Below are positions 6,248 to 15,236 of a stretch of 64,000 nucleotides of DNA, in pieces. The stretch lies in the NCBI GenBank assembly GCA_945861275.1, contig CAMATZ010000004.1, forward strand, positions 62,001 through 126,000. The letters run 5' to 3'. The stretch's first letter is position 1. Each line of letters opens with the position of its first letter. The notes beneath the pieces are model-generated. The model worked only from the letters and a program-made list of their open reading frames with translations. It did not search any database and was not told the DNA's origin. This stretch comes from Bordetella parapertussis (GTDB lineage Bacteria > Pseudomonadota > Gammaproteobacteria > Burkholderiales > SG8-41). The translations under genes and the position numbers were made by a program.

Positions 6248-8797
6248 ATGATTCGTGCACGCTCGCTAAAGCGCCAGATTATTGTGCAGTTCGTGGCAAT
6301 TTTACTGCCACTGATAGCGGTGCTGTTCTATCAAACCACCGCGGATCACATGCGCGCGCAAGCCAGTGACCGCGTGGCGCAGCGGGCTGTGCTGACTATC
6401 CAGGCCTCCACCCAATACCAGCATTTCGTCGACGGCACCGTGGAAGCGGTGGATAGCGGCAGCCTCGCACCCAATGCCCGGCTCGCTCTGGATTCGTCGC
6501 TGCATAAAGTCGAGGCGCTGGGCCTGTTCGGCAACCGGCCCGAAGTCACTACCGCGCGCGATCATTTGCTGACTATTCAATCGCTGATACCGGCAAACGC
6601 GCCGCTGGCACAGCTGCGGCCGCACCGCGCTCGCGTCAATGCGGCTGGCGCACACATTACGGCGCTCGCAAAAATTGCTCAGGCCGAAGAGGCCGCCCTG
6701 GTGCGCGAGGCTGTGGATGCGGCGCGCCGGCAAATTTACAACGTCGTCGGCGCCGCACTGCTGTCATTGCTGCTAACGCTGCTCTTCATCGTGCGCATGA
6801 TACGGGGCCTGACCAATCCCCTGCAGCGCGCCGTCTTCGCGGCGCGCGCCATTGCGAACGGGGATCTCGACGACAGTCTGCCTCTAGACACACGCGGCGA
6901 TATCGACGGCTTGATCGCTTCGCTTGATCACATGCGCTCAAGCCTCAGGCAAAACCGCGCCGCATTGCTGGATCATCAACACGAGCTGGAATCACGCGTC
7001 GAAGAAAGAACACTCAAGCTCAACGAAAAATTCCAGGAACTCGAGGAAAGCCAGTCCAGCCTGGCCGAAGCACAACATCTCGCGCAATTGGGTAATTGGT
7101 CCTGGGATCCGTCTCTACGCAGTGGGCGATGGTCGGACGAAATGTACCATGTGCTGGGTTATGCGCCGGGCGCCTGCGCGCCGGACTGGGAGAATATGCT
7201 GGCACTGGCGGACGTGCGCGAACACGCGCTGTTACGCGAACAAATACGCGGATTGTTGGCCGCGCCCGGATCGTTTTCGTCGGATATTCACGTCACCACG
7301 CCCGAAGGTCTGCAGCGGGTGATACACAGTCAAACCACCTCCACGGCAAATGCAGACGGTACCATTGCGCGCTTATATGGCACGATACACGACATCACGG
7401 AGCGCAAGAACGCCGAGGACAAAATGCACTACCTCGCCATGTACGATGCGCTCACCGGCTTGCCGAATCGACAGCTGTTTCATCAGCAGCTGGAAAAAAC
7501 GGTGGCGCGCGCGCATCGCAACAGCGAGCATATCGCCATCATGTTCATCGATCTGGATCGCTTCAAGCGCATCAACGACACGCTGGGACATGCGACCGGC
7601 GATATGTTGCTGCGCGAAGTTGCAGCACGGCTGAACCAGTGCGTGCGCACCACCGACACCGTGAGCCGTGACAGCGAAGCGGATTTGCACGAAGGCAGCG
7701 TGGCGCGGCTCGCGGGCGACGAGTTCACCGTGACCCTGGACAAGTTGGCCGCACCGCAGGACGCGGCGCGTGTGGCGCGGCGCATCATTGCCGAGATAGC
7801 ACGCCCTTTCATGCTGAGCGGACAAGAGGTGGTGGTGACCACCAGCATCGGTGTGTCGGTGTATCCCGAAGATGGCGAGGAAGCGGAAATTCTGCTGAAG
7901 AACGCCGACGTGGCGATGTATCAGGCCAAGAACCTGGGACGCAATGCCTATCAATTTTTCGCCGGTGAAATGAACAACACCGCGGTGGAGCGGTTGCGGC
8001 TCGAAAATGATCTTCGCAACGCCATGGCACGCCGGCAGCTTTCGCTGCACTACCAGGTCAAAATTGATGTGCGCAATGGCGGCATCGCCGGTGTGGAGGC
8101 GTTGATGCGCTGGCAGCATCCGCAACTGGGCATGGTGCCGCCGGTGACCTTCATCCCGATTGCCGAGGATATCGGCTTGATCGTAAACTTCGGTGAATGG
8201 GCGCTTGAAGAAGCGTGCTGCCAGATCAAGGCATGGAAGGATGCCGGGTTGCCGAGCGTGGCCATGGCGGTCAATCTGGCCAGCCCGAGTTTTCGCCAGG
8301 CGGACCTCGTTGCGCAGGTGACTTCGGCCCTGCACCGCCACAACGTACCGCCCGCTGAATTGTGCATCGAAGCCACCGAAAGCATATTGATGCGCGATGC
8401 CGGCGCCACTCTGTCGACGTTAAAACAGTTGCGCGAACTTGGTGTGAAAATATCTATCGACGACTTCGGTACCGGCTATTCCTCGTTGAGCTATTTGCGG
8501 CGGTTTCCGATAAACCAGCTCAAAATAGACCGCTCGTTCGTCAACGATCTCGTGATGAACAGTGACGATGCCGCCATTATCGACGCGATTGTCTCGCTGA
8601 CGCGCAGCCTGCATCTTGAGGTAGTCGCCGAAGGCGTGGAAACCGTGGAACAAGCGCGTCTGCTGGCGCGCCAGGGATGCCACATCATGCAGGGTTATTT
8701 TTTCAGTGAGGCTGTGCCTGCGGAAACATTGACGCAGATGCTTGAGCAGGGCGCAGCGTTCAACCAGCGCATGCTGGAATCACTGGGTAATACCTGA
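6248..8797 (+). CDS. membrane sensor with HAMP, PAS, GGDEF and EAL domains (cyclic-di-GMP signalling)
   Basis: An 849-residue inner-membrane protein. Two membrane helices (about residues 10-28 and 163-185) enclose a periplasmic sensor. HAMP (about 186-240), a coiled coil (240-275), PAS (275-385), GGDEF (390-570) and EAL (585-835) follow. The diguanylate cyclase motif reads AGDEF (489-493) rather than GGDEF, and no clear RxxD inhibitory site precedes it. The EAL motif is intact (617-619, EALMRW), with DDFGTGYSSL and LKIDRSF downstream. The protein is therefore most likely a phosphodiesterase with a weak or regulatory cyclase domain, though AGDEF proteins can still be active. It stands alone with 147 bp upstream. 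Confidence 0.92.
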   Translation: MIRARSLKRQIIVQFVAILLPLIAVLFYQTTADHMRAQASDRVAQRAVLTIQASTQYQHFVDGTVEAVDSGSLAPNARLALDSSLHKVEALGLFGNRPEVTTARDHLLTIQSLIPANAPLAQLRPHRARVNAAGAHITALAKIAQAEEAALVREAVDAARRQIYNVVGAALLSLLLTLLFIVRMIRGLTNPLQRAVFAARAIANGDLDDSLPLDTRGDIDGLIASLDHMRSSLRQNRAALLDHQHELESRVEERTLKLNEKFQELEESQSSLAEAQHLAQLGNWSWDPSLRSGRWSDEMYHVLGYAPGACAPDWENMLALADVREHALLREQIRGLLAAPGSFSSDIHVTTPEGLQRVIHSQTTSTANADGTIARLYGTIHDITERKNAEDKMHYLAMYDALTGLPNRQLFHQQLEKTVARAHRNSEHIAIMFIDLDRFKRINDTLGHATGDMLLREVAARLNQCVRTTDTVSRDSEADLHEGSVARLAGDEFTVTLDKLAAPQDAARVARRIIAEIARPFMLSGQEVVVTTSIGVSVYPEDGEEAEILLKNADVAMYQAKNLGRNAYQFFAGEMNNTAVERLRLENDLRNAMARRQLSLHYQVKIDVRNGGIAGVEALMRWQHPQLGMVPPVTFIPIAEDIGLIVNFGEWALEEACCQIKAWKDAGLPSVAMAVNLASPSFRQADLVAQVTSALHRHNVPPAELCIEATESILMRDAGATLSTLKQLRELGVKISIDDFGTGYSSLSYLRRFPINQLKIDRSFVNDLVMNSDDAAIIDAIVSLTRSLHLEVVAEGVETVEQARLLARQGCHIMQGYFFSEAVPAETLTQMLEQGAAFNQRMLESLGNT

Positions 8798-8832
8798 AAC
8801 GATCGCCGCGGCACTACTGTCCAGGATCGGAA

Positions 8833-9393
8833 CTAACCCTTGGTGCGGCTGCGATACTCGCCCGTGCGGGTGTCAATTTCAATCTTGTCACCTGTGGCGC
8901 AAAACAGCGGCACCGAAATTTCGTAACCGGTTTTTAATTTGGCGGGCTTTAACACCTTGCCCGAGGTATCACCGCGCACCGCCGGCTCAGTGTAAATAAT
9001 TTCGCGCACCAGGGTTTGCGGAATCTCCACGGAAATCGGCGCCTCGTTGTATAGCACCACCGCGACCGGCATGCCCTCTTCCAGGTAATTCAGTGCGTCA
9101 CCCATGTTTTCCTGATCCACTTCGAACTGATTGAATTCGGCATCCATGAACACATACGAGGGCTCGGCAAAATAGGAATAAGTGACCTCCTTGCGCTCAA
9201 GCACCACCATGTCGAATTTTTCATCCGCACGATAGACGGTTTCCGTGCCAGTGCCTGTGAGCAGATTCTTGAGCTTCATTTTAACCACCGAGGCGTTGCG
9301 CCCCGATTTGCTGAACTCGGCCTTTTGCACCACCATCGGGTCTTTGCCGACCATCAGCACATTACCCGCCCTGATTTCCTGAGCTATTTTCAT
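8833..9393 (-). CDS. efp: translation elongation factor P (arginine-rhamnosylated type)
   Basis: A 186-residue EF-P, which relieves ribosome stalling at polyproline stretches. It has the KOW-like N-terminal domain and two OB domains, ending with the [16 protein letters not shown] signature. The tip of the loop in domain I is KSGRNA, with Arg32 where E. coli has the beta-lysylated lysine. Arg32 is the residue rhamnosylated by EarP in Pseudomonas, Neisseria and many betaproteobacteria. The start [10 protein letters not shown] was chosen over a GTG seven codons earlier. It lies 44 bp downstream of earP on the same strand, so the modifying enzyme and its substrate are made together. Confidence 0.97.
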   Translation of the reverse strand: MKIAQEIRAGNVLMVGKDPMVVQKAEFSKSGRNASVVKMKLKNLLTGTGTETVYRADEKFDMVVLERKEVTYSYFAEPSYVFMDAEFNQFEVDQENMGDALNYLEEGMPVAVVLYNEAPISVEIPQTLVREIIYTEPAVRGDTSGKVLKPAKLKTGYEISVPLFCATGDKIEIDTRTGEYRSRTKG

Positions 9394-9437
9394 CACTACC
9401 CCCGCGTACCGCAAAAATGTTTGTGGAAAGCCTTGAA

Positions 9438-10574
9438 TTATATCCTTTTTTGGCTAAATTTGACGAGATTGCCGGCGACCTCACCCAGGCGCAGGAGGCG
9501 CTTCTGCCACTCACCGAGCGCGCGCTGCTGCACCAGACGAACGCCGGCAATGGCATGCCACGCCTCAGCAAGTGGTGGCGCGCCTTCTACGCCATTCCAT
9601 GCCCGCCAAAAATCTCCCACCGCCTGCGCGACAGGTTGCGGCAACCCTTCGCCGTATAGCGCCAAAAATGCATTCAGCTTCACCACATGCGCTTTTTCTT
9701 CCTGCGGATAGATGTGCCACACAAACGGCCGCCCCGCCCACTGCGCGCGCACAAAAGAATCTTCGCCGCGTACGAAATTGATATCACAGGCCCACAATAG
9801 CGCATCGTACTGCGGTTGCGGGACGAACGGTATGAAGCGTAATTCGAGGTTGCCGAGAGTGTAACGGTCTCCCGCGCCTGCATCGAAATCGTCACGCACA
9901 CGCAACGCCAGCGGCCCTTCGGGAATCGCCACCACTGCCGGCACGGCACCCTGCGCCAGGGTATCCAGCAGCACCCGATACGGCGCGTGCGGGTAGGCGA
10001 ATAGCGACACTGTCAGTGCAGCAGGCGGCGCAGGGTCAAACCCCAGGCGCGTCCAGTACTGGTGTCGCGCGTGCGCGTCAAATGCGTCACGCTGCTCCAG
10101 CAAATCGCGCTCACGCAGCACCCCGCCCGAGCCTTCGGTGACGCCCGGGAAAAAAAAATATCGCGGCAAATCCAATCGCGGATGAGGCGAAGGCAGCCCG
10201 TGGTGTGCAGGCACCCACGGCTCCGCGCTTAAATACTCCAGCACGATCCACAGTGGCTTTTTTTCCCGCGCCGCCATCGCGGCCAAATAGCGCGGCGGCA
10301 AACCGCAGCCGAAGGCTTCGATCACGACCTCGGCGGGTTGCGCAAAGTCCGCTGCTTCTCCGCTTTGAAAAACCGTAACCCCCTGCACGGTTTGACACGG
10401 CGCGACAAGATCAATTTCGGAACACAAGGCGCGCAGGCTTTCGATGCCATCCACCCACAGCCGCACCGCCGCTCCGTGCTCTTGCGCCAACTGCCGCGCC
10501 AGACGCCAGCTCACGCCGATATCGCCGAAGTTATCGATGACGCGGCAAAAAATATCCCAGCTACGCGGAACCAT
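9438..10574 (-). CDS. earP: EF-P arginine rhamnosyltransferase EarP
   Basis: A 378-residue GT-B-fold enzyme (DUF2331) that transfers rhamnose from dTDP-rhamnose to Arg32 of EF-P. The N-terminal motif [18 protein letters not shown] includes Asp14 and Asp18, matching the catalytic/arginine-binding aspartates of characterised EarP proteins. The C-terminal nucleotide-sugar region shows the [18 protein letters not shown] block followed by WHIYPQEE. Length is normal for the family. It precedes efp by 44 bp in the same direction, the arrangement expected for the R32-type system. The dTDP-rhamnose biosynthesis genes are not in this window. Confidence 0.97.
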   Translation of the reverse strand: MVPRSWDIFCRVIDNFGDIGVSWRLARQLAQEHGAAVRLWVDGIESLRALCSEIDLVAPCQTVQGVTVFQSGEAADFAQPAEVVIEAFGCGLPPRYLAAMAAREKKPLWIVLEYLSAEPWVPAHHGLPSPHPRLDLPRYFFFPGVTEGSGGVLRERDLLEQRDAFDAHARHQYWTRLGFDPAPPAALTVSLFAYPHAPYRVLLDTLAQGAVPAVVAIPEGPLALRVRDDFDAGAGDRYTLGNLELRFIPFVPQPQYDALLWACDINFVRGEDSFVRAQWAGRPFVWHIYPQEEKAHVVKLNAFLALYGEGLPQPVAQAVGDFWRAWNGVEGAPPLAEAWHAIAGVRLVQQRALGEWQKRLLRLGEVAGNLVKFSQKRI

Positions 10575-10629
10575 GCGCTACAAAGGCCGGCAGGGGTTTG
10601 GAACTTTGGAACGCACAGCCGCCGAACGC

Positions 10630-11244
10630 TCAGGCGCCCAGCACCAGCGCCCGCAACGCGTCGCGCTCGATGGGCGCTGGCGGCGAGATTTCCACCCAAC
10701 GCACGCCAGCGGATGCCACGCACGCCGCCGCGAATGCAGTGGCGTCAGCCGCTGCGCCGCTGCGCGCGCCGCATCGCACCGCCGCCAGCGGCGTGAGCGA
10801 TTGATCACAAATCAAATAATCGACGAACGCGTCCGCCAGCCGGCGCTGCTGCACCTCGCGTGCGAAGCCGGTCATATTTTCAGCTGACTGCAGGAAGGCC
10901 GCGAGACTCATGCGCGGCAATACTTCGTATTCAGGTAATGCGCTTTTCAGCGACTGATAAATCGGCAACTGATCCGCATCGATGAGTTGTGCGCGCGCGC
11001 TAACACCGGAAACGACGAGCGGCGATGCAGCGGGCAGCGCCGTTTTGGGCGGCGCTGCGCGCGCCGCTGGCGATGCCACCGGTGCTTGCGCGGGGTTTGC
11101 GTTGGCGCCACCCCCCTTCTGCTCCATAAATGCCTTCATGCGCTCGGCGCTGGCAGCTTCGCGCGCAGCCGCCTGACGACGGTAATTCCACACCAGCGCG
11201 CCAATGAACACCACCGGTATCAGCCATAACAACGTGTTCAACAT
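10630..11244 (-). CDS. membrane-anchored DUF2726-type protein
   Basis: A 204-residue protein with one N-terminal membrane helix (LLWLIPVVFIGALVWNY, about residues 4-20), then an Ala/Pro-rich linker (about 40-80) and a cytoplasmic domain. The domain pattern (LPIYQSLKSALPEYEVLPRM, then VDYLICDQSLTPLAAVRC) resembles DUF2726, an endonuclease-like fold; the catalytic residues expected of an active nuclease are not evident here. Start 11244 was picked because the long open frame before it overlaps the neighbouring gene. The linker and C-terminal half are very alanine-rich. Function unknown; the call is by pattern. Confidence 0.65.
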   Translation of the reverse strand: MLNTLLWLIPVVFIGALVWNYRRQAAAREAASAERMKAFMEQKGGGANANPAQAPVASPAARAAPPKTALPAASPLVVSGVSARAQLIDADQLPIYQSLKSALPEYEVLPRMSLAAFLQSAENMTGFAREVQQRRLADAFVDYLICDQSLTPLAAVRCGARSGAAADATAFAAACVASAGVRWVEISPPAPIERDALRALVLGA

Positions 11245-11261
11245 GGCCTGTCCTTCGCGCG

Positions 11262-11585
11262 CTACGCACCGGTGGCCGGTGTGCGCTCGCGCAGGCGTCG
11301 CCGGTCCAGCCACCACGCCAGCGCGGGCAGCACCAGAAAACCGCCGGGCATCAGCAGCAGCACCAGATAGGGGCTTAGCGCGGAAATGCGCTTGAGGTGC
11401 AGCGTGAGTTGCGCCTTGTCTTCGCTCGACCATTGCTGATTATTGCGCGGCTTCATCAGCAATGGCATCAAGCCGCGCACTGCGCTCATCTCGCTCACCA
11501 GGCGGCGTTTCTCGCGCCCTGTCAGCTCACGTATGCTGTGTATGACGCGGAACGTTCCCTTGCTCAGACTCCCGATACTCGGCAT
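11262..11585 (-). CDS. small membrane protein of unknown function
   Basis: A 107-residue protein. It has a basic N-terminal half with RELTGREKRRLVSEMSAV and a MKPRNNQQWSSEDKAQL segment, then one strong hydrophobic stretch near residues 72-92 (PYLVLLLMPGGFLVLPALAWW) and a basic tail DRRRLRER. I do not recognise a characterised family. It lies in a same-strand run with short gaps between the DUF2726 gene and the yqjK-like gene, so it probably belongs to the same envelope-related transcription unit. The helix and positive-inside tail suggest an inner-membrane protein. Confidence 0.7.
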   Translation of the reverse strand: MPSIGSLSKGTFRVIHSIRELTGREKRRLVSEMSAVRGLMPLLMKPRNNQQWSSEDKAQLTLHLKRISALSPYLVLLLMPGGFLVLPALAWWLDRRRLRERTPATGA

Positions 11586-11604
11586 GATTATTGTACTTAT
11601 TTTT

Positions 11605-11916
11605 TCAGACTGGCTTCAAATAACCGTTGTGCTGCAGCCATTGGCGCGCAAAGCGCCAGCCGCGCCAAAGCGCCCAGCCTCTGCCGGTCCAGCGCCACAG
11701 GTTGCGCCGGCCCAGCACCACCACCGACAGTGCCGCCACTGCTGCGATCCACGGCCGTTCTTTAACAAAACGCACTGCCATTACAGCTTTGTCGGCCACT
11801 GCGAAGGGTTTTTCAAGCTGGGCGCCGTACAAGGCGAGTTGATCGCGTTGTGTTTCGATGCGCGTGAGCAAGCGTTCTTTACGTAGCGCGAGCGCCAGGG
11901 TTTGAGCAGTGGGCAT
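11605..11916 (-). CDS. YqjK-like protein
   Basis: A 103-residue protein matching the YqjK type: an N-terminal basic coiled-coil segment (LRKERLLTRIETQRDQLALYGAQLEKPF), a short amphipathic middle, and a hydrophobic segment near residues 57-68 followed by tryptophan-rich basic sequence (RRNLWRWTGRGWALWRGWRF). It follows the yqjE-like gene with one base between them, the standard yqjD-yqjE-yqjK order of enterobacteria and betaproteobacteria. Function is not established in the family, but it is thought to act with YqjD/YqjE at the inner membrane. Confidence 0.8.
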   Translation of the reverse strand: MPTAQTLALALRKERLLTRIETQRDQLALYGAQLEKPFAVADKAVMAVRFVKERPWIAAVAALSVVVLGRRNLWRWTGRGWALWRGWRFARQWLQHNGYLKPV

Positions 11917-11917
11917 T

Positions 11918-12343
11918 TCAGGGTTGAGACGCAGGCGAGGACAAACGTTCGCTGTCCTTGCGTAATTGCGCGAGGCTGGCCGCGAACAATTTCGATTTCA
12001 CCTTCGCGCGGCTGCGCGCCGCCAGCATGCAAGCCACGCCGCCGATCAGATATACCAGCGCGATCAATCCCGTGACCAGCACGCGGTGGGATTCCCAATA
12101 AAGCAGGATCACAAACAATGTCAGCACCATCACTGCCAGCGCCAGAAAAAACGCACCCGCCACGGCAAATGCCGTGATGCCGACGACCCGCAGCTTTTCT
12201 TCTTCGAGCTCAACCTGCAACAACTCGCCGCGTGTGCGCACTGTCGCCAGCAAGGTCGCCAGCAAGGTGCGCAGCGAGCGCAACAGGCCGCTGTGCGGGC
12301 CAGACGTGTTTTGTGCTGCGCTGTCGCGCGCGGAAGATTCCAT
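11918..12343 (-). CDS. YqjE-like phage-holin-family membrane protein
   Basis: A 141-residue inner-membrane protein of the holin 3_6/YqjE superfamily. An amphipathic N-terminal part with LLQVELEEEKLRV precedes two membrane helices (about residues 55-80 and 90-112), then a basic cytoplasmic tail with SRAKVKSKLFAASLAQL. Despite the family name there is no phage context here; it sits between yqjD-like and yqjK-like genes with gaps of 12 and 1 bp. It is probably a structural or stress-related membrane protein of the YqjDEK set. Confidence 0.82.
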   Translation of the reverse strand: MESSARDSAAQNTSGPHSGLLRSLRTLLATLLATVRTRGELLQVELEEEKLRVVGITAFAVAGAFFLALAVMVLTLFVILLYWESHRVLVTGLIALVYLIGGVACMLAARSRAKVKSKLFAASLAQLRKDSERLSSPASQP

Positions 12344-12355
12344 GCAGGCGGCGTG

Positions 12356-12682
12356 CTAGCGGCGGCTGATCAACAGGCCAATGATCAACCCCACGCCGGC
12401 GGCGATGCCCACCGCGCGCCATGGATTGTCGTGCACGTATTCGTCGGTCGCGCGCGCGGCTTCCTTGGTTTTGTCGACGACGATTTCTTTGGTGTCGACA
12501 AGGCGATCCTTGGCTTTATGCATATGGTCCTGCAAGCGCTCGCGGAGCACGCCGAGTTTTTCGCCGGTTTGACTGGCGGTGGCGCGCAGATATTCTTCCA
12601 TATCCGCAAGCACGGTTTTGAGATCGCCCTTGATTTTGTCTTTGGAAATTTCAGTGTCTGCTACTTGTGCGTCAGTGGTCAT
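12356..12682 (-). CDS. YqjD/ElaB-like DUF883 protein
   Basis: A 108-residue protein of the ElaB/YqjD/YgaM family. A long helical hydrophilic part (about 15-85; LKTVLADMEEYLRATASQTGEKLG... style heptads) ends in a C-terminal glycine-rich membrane helix AAGVGLIIGLLISRR. In E. coli YqjD anchors to the inner membrane by this helix and binds ribosomes in stationary phase. It is first in the yqjD-yqjE-yqjK run, and the 189 bp between it and the divergent CMD gene must hold its promoter. Confidence 0.85.
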   Translation of the reverse strand: MTTDAQVADTEISKDKIKGDLKTVLADMEEYLRATASQTGEKLGVLRERLQDHMHKAKDRLVDTKEIVVDKTKEAARATDEYVHDNPWRAVGIAAGVGLIIGLLISRR

Positions 12683-12871
12683 GATGGCTCCGTGCCGGGT
12701 AGGTGATGGTTATTACAAAATGCATGGTGTCTGCGTGGGTTAACAGAACAAATTCAAGCAACGCCTGCAAATCTCACAGTAGCTATTTTTCCTTGGGAAA
12801 TCAATGCATTTTACGCAAAAAACGGTATATTAGTGACTGCACTACCGTTTACACCCAACCAAGGAGTTTCC

Positions 12872-13279
12872 ATGAGCGACTACAACAAACGTCGAAAACG
12901 CGGTATGGCCCTGCTGAAAAAGATGGGCCGCGAAGAACTGATGCTGGATCAAAAAGCGCTCTATCCGGACCTTTACGAAATGTCGGTCGGGCACCTGTTT
13001 GGCGACGTGTGGGCGCGCCCGGGATTGAGCTTGCGCGACCGGCAACTGGTGACACTCGCCGCCAACATCGCGCTGGCGCGCCCCAGCGGCAACTACTCCC
13101 ACTACCGCAGCGCCAAACACATCGGCATTACCCATAAGGAAATCTGCGAAGTGATGATCCAGGTCGGCCACTACGCTGGCTGGCCCACGGTATCGAATGC
13201 GGTACGCCAGTACACCGCCGTGCTCGACGAAGAAAAAGAAATCAAGGCCGGCAAAAAACGTAAGCCGACGCTGGTGTAG
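12872..13279 (+). CDS. carboxymuconolactone decarboxylase family protein
   Basis: A 135-residue single-domain CMD protein. It has the family core FGDVWARPGLSLRDRQLVTL followed by the second-helix segment HIGITHKEICEVMIQVGHYAGWP, and a Lys-rich C-terminus. The start ATG 12872 is preceded by AAGGAG at the correct distance; the in-frame GTG 13 codons earlier lacks a site. The protein looks like 4-carboxymuconolactone decarboxylase (PcaC) in length, but no other protocatechuate-pathway gene is nearby, so the substrate is uncertain. TATATT at 12826-12831 lies in the upstream AT-rich stretch and may be its -10 element. Confidence 0.88.
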   Translation: MSDYNKRRKRGMALLKKMGREELMLDQKALYPDLYEMSVGHLFGDVWARPGLSLRDRQLVTLAANIALARPSGNYSHYRSAKHIGITHKEICEVMIQVGHYAGWPTVSNAVRQYTAVLDEEKEIKAGKKRKPTLV

Positions 13280-13552
13280 TAAACACGCGCGATGTCAAAA
13301 TAACTGGCAGCCCTGCCGCGTCACGCGCCGCTTTGGCTTACGGCAGGACGTCTCCACCCGTTATGCTACAGCAACCACAGGCGATGTACATTTCCCTTTA
13401 ATAACAAATAGTTACATTACTTTATCGCTATGCCAGAAAACATTCGGGTATTTACATCAGCCTAAAAAACGAGTTGCGCTGACTGGCCGCACTGCGCTAC
13501 ATTGATATTGGACACATTTGATGTGCGGGACCAACAACACAGGCGGACGACG

Positions 13553-14002
13553 ATGCCAATCAATTCAGATGAAGGGATACGCGAAATTCTCAGCAGCACT
13601 AAAACGATCGCTCTGGTGGGGGCAAGTCCGAACCCGGAACGGGCCAGCCATGCGGTCATGCACTATATGCTCGACCGCGGCTATCGCGTGATCCCGGTCA
13701 ATCCGAACGAGACGGAGATCCTCGGGCAGAAGGTCGTGGCCTCGCTCAAAGATATTCAGGAGCCGGTCGACATGGTAGATGTTTTCCGCACCTCAGAGGC
13801 AGCCGGGCCGCTGTGTGACGAGGCGATCGCAATCGGCGCCAAGTCGGTGTGGCTGCAGTTGGGGGTGATCAATGAGGAGGGCGCCAAGCGCGCCGAGGCG
13901 GCCGGATTGAAGGTCATCATGGATCGCTGCCCCGCGATCGACATGCCGCGCCTGGGCATGGGTCCCGCTAACCCGCACAAACCCAAGCGCGCCGCCAAGT
14001 AA
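13553..14002 (+). CDS. CoA-binding protein (YccU-like)
   Basis: A 149-residue Rossmann-fold CoA-binding domain protein. It shows [18 protein letters not shown] at about residue 17, the [19 protein letters not shown] segment, a VDVFR turn and [22 protein letters not shown], ending in a [13 protein letters not shown] tail. This is the stand-alone form of the succinyl-CoA-synthetase alpha N-terminal domain. A physiological role is not settled for the family. I chose ATG 13553 because homology begins right after it. The 273 bp before it has no gene and is AT-richer than the surroundings. Confidence 0.88.
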   Translation: MPINSDEGIREILSSTKTIALVGASPNPERASHAVMHYMLDRGYRVIPVNPNETEILGQKVVASLKDIQEPVDMVDVFRTSEAAGPLCDEAIAIGAKSVWLQLGVINEEGAKRAEAAGLKVIMDRCPAIDMPRLGMGPANPHKPKRAAK

Positions 14003-14067
14003 GTAGCGGCCTATCCGCTTCATCGTGCCATTCCCGCAGGGAAGCGGCACCGATATTTACGCGCGCA

Positions 14068-15045
14068 TCAGTCGAGCCTGATATTGGCGGACTTGATGAC
14101 TTTGAGGTACAGGGCTATTTCCGATTTAAGCATCGCGCTGAATTGGTCAGGCGTAGAAATCATGGTGGTCGTCCCCAGCGCGTCCAGCTTTTCCTTGACG
14201 CTGGATGTCACCAGCATTGCGCCGATTTCCGCAGACAACTTGTCGACGATTGCTTTTGGCGTACCGGCGGGCGCAACCACGCCGTTCCACGTTTTTACGT
14301 CGAAGCCGGGCAGCCCAGCTTCCGTAAAGGTTGGCGTTTGGGGCAACGCTGGCACGCGATTTTTCCCGGTCACTGCGATGGCTCTGAGCTTGCCGCTATT
14401 GACGTGAGTAACTATGTTCACCGGGACCGAAAAGAACATCTGCACGTGCCCTCCCATCAGATCGATCATGGCCGGCCCCGCGCCTTTATAGGGAACATGC
14501 TGCGTCTTGACACCTGCAATGATGTTGAACAACTCTCCGGAAAGATGGGTCGGTCCACCGGCACCCGAGGAGGCAAAATTAAGTCGCCCTGGCTTGGACT
14601 TGGCCAGAGCAATAACCTCCTGCACGCTGTTAGCTGGTACTGCTGTATTCAGCACCAGCACTTGCGGGCTAACCCCGATCGTTGCAACCGGTGCGAAATC
14701 CTTGATCGGATCGTATGGTGTCTTTGTCAGACTGGAAAGAATGGAAAGCGTGCTGGTGACGAGCAGAATCGTGTAACCGTCGGGCCGGGATTTCGCCACC
14801 GTTTCGGTACCGATGATGGTATTGCCGCCGGGACGGTTGTCGACAATCACATTCTGGCCCCAGCGTTCGGTGAGATGCTGACCGACAAGACGGGCCATTA
14901 CGGTAGTACTGCCGCCAGGCGCATAAGGGGTGATGAACCGGATCGGCTTATTCGGATAGGTCGGTTGGGCGCCTGCAGCGCCGGCGAGCGCCAGCAGCAT
15001 GCCCGCGGCTATTATTGGCACAATCCCGGCACAAAACTTGAGCAT
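14068..15045 (-). CDS. Bug/TctC-family periplasmic solute receptor
   Basis: A 325-residue exported receptor (PF03401). A signal peptide covers residues 1-26, ending AGAAGA-QPTYPNKPIRF. The first lobe has RFITPYAPGGSTTVMARLVG and VIVDNRPGGNTIIGTETVAKS; the second has HVPYKGAGPAMIDLMGGHVQM and GLPGFDVKTWNGVVAPAGTP. Members bind carboxylated ligands through two water-mediated beta-hairpin contacts and usually lack a cognate TctA/TctB in Burkholderiales, as here. The NRPGGNTIIG form is shared with the receptors at 17538 and 18777, marking those three as close paralogues. It points towards the CoA-binding gene and is divergent from the monooxygenase. Confidence 0.93.
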   Translation of the reverse strand: MLKFCAGIVPIIAAGMLLALAGAAGAQPTYPNKPIRFITPYAPGGSTTVMARLVGQHLTERWGQNVIVDNRPGGNTIIGTETVAKSRPDGYTILLVTSTLSILSSLTKTPYDPIKDFAPVATIGVSPQVLVLNTAVPANSVQEVIALAKSKPGRLNFASSGAGGPTHLSGELFNIIAGVKTQHVPYKGAGPAMIDLMGGHVQMFFSVPVNIVTHVNSGKLRAIAVTGKNRVPALPQTPTFTEAGLPGFDVKTWNGVVAPAGTPKAIVDKLSAEIGAMLVTSSVKEKLDALGTTTMISTPDQFSAMLKSEIALYLKVIKSANIRLD

Positions 15046-15236
15046 GATACCTTTCTATAAATTCGCACGGCCATCGGAGCTAACGCATTGCGATGGGTAA
15101 CCAGGGTGGTTGGCTGAATTTTCGCACGGTTGACCGTTTGCAGGGTGGCGGATACATTTCAGAATCGTAAAAACTTTTGTTTGGCACTCTGCTTAACCAC
15201 GCGCGCCCTACCCTTCGCACTTTGGCAGCCACAATA

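Noticed and set aside
7373-8341. 322-residue ORF antisense to the GGDEF/EAL gene
   Set aside because: No recognisable motif; mirror of the coding strand.
10630-11433. Longer start for the DUF2726 protein
   Set aside because: The extra 63 residues overlap the upstream gene and lack a membrane start; MLNTLLWLIP at 11244 is the natural N-terminus.
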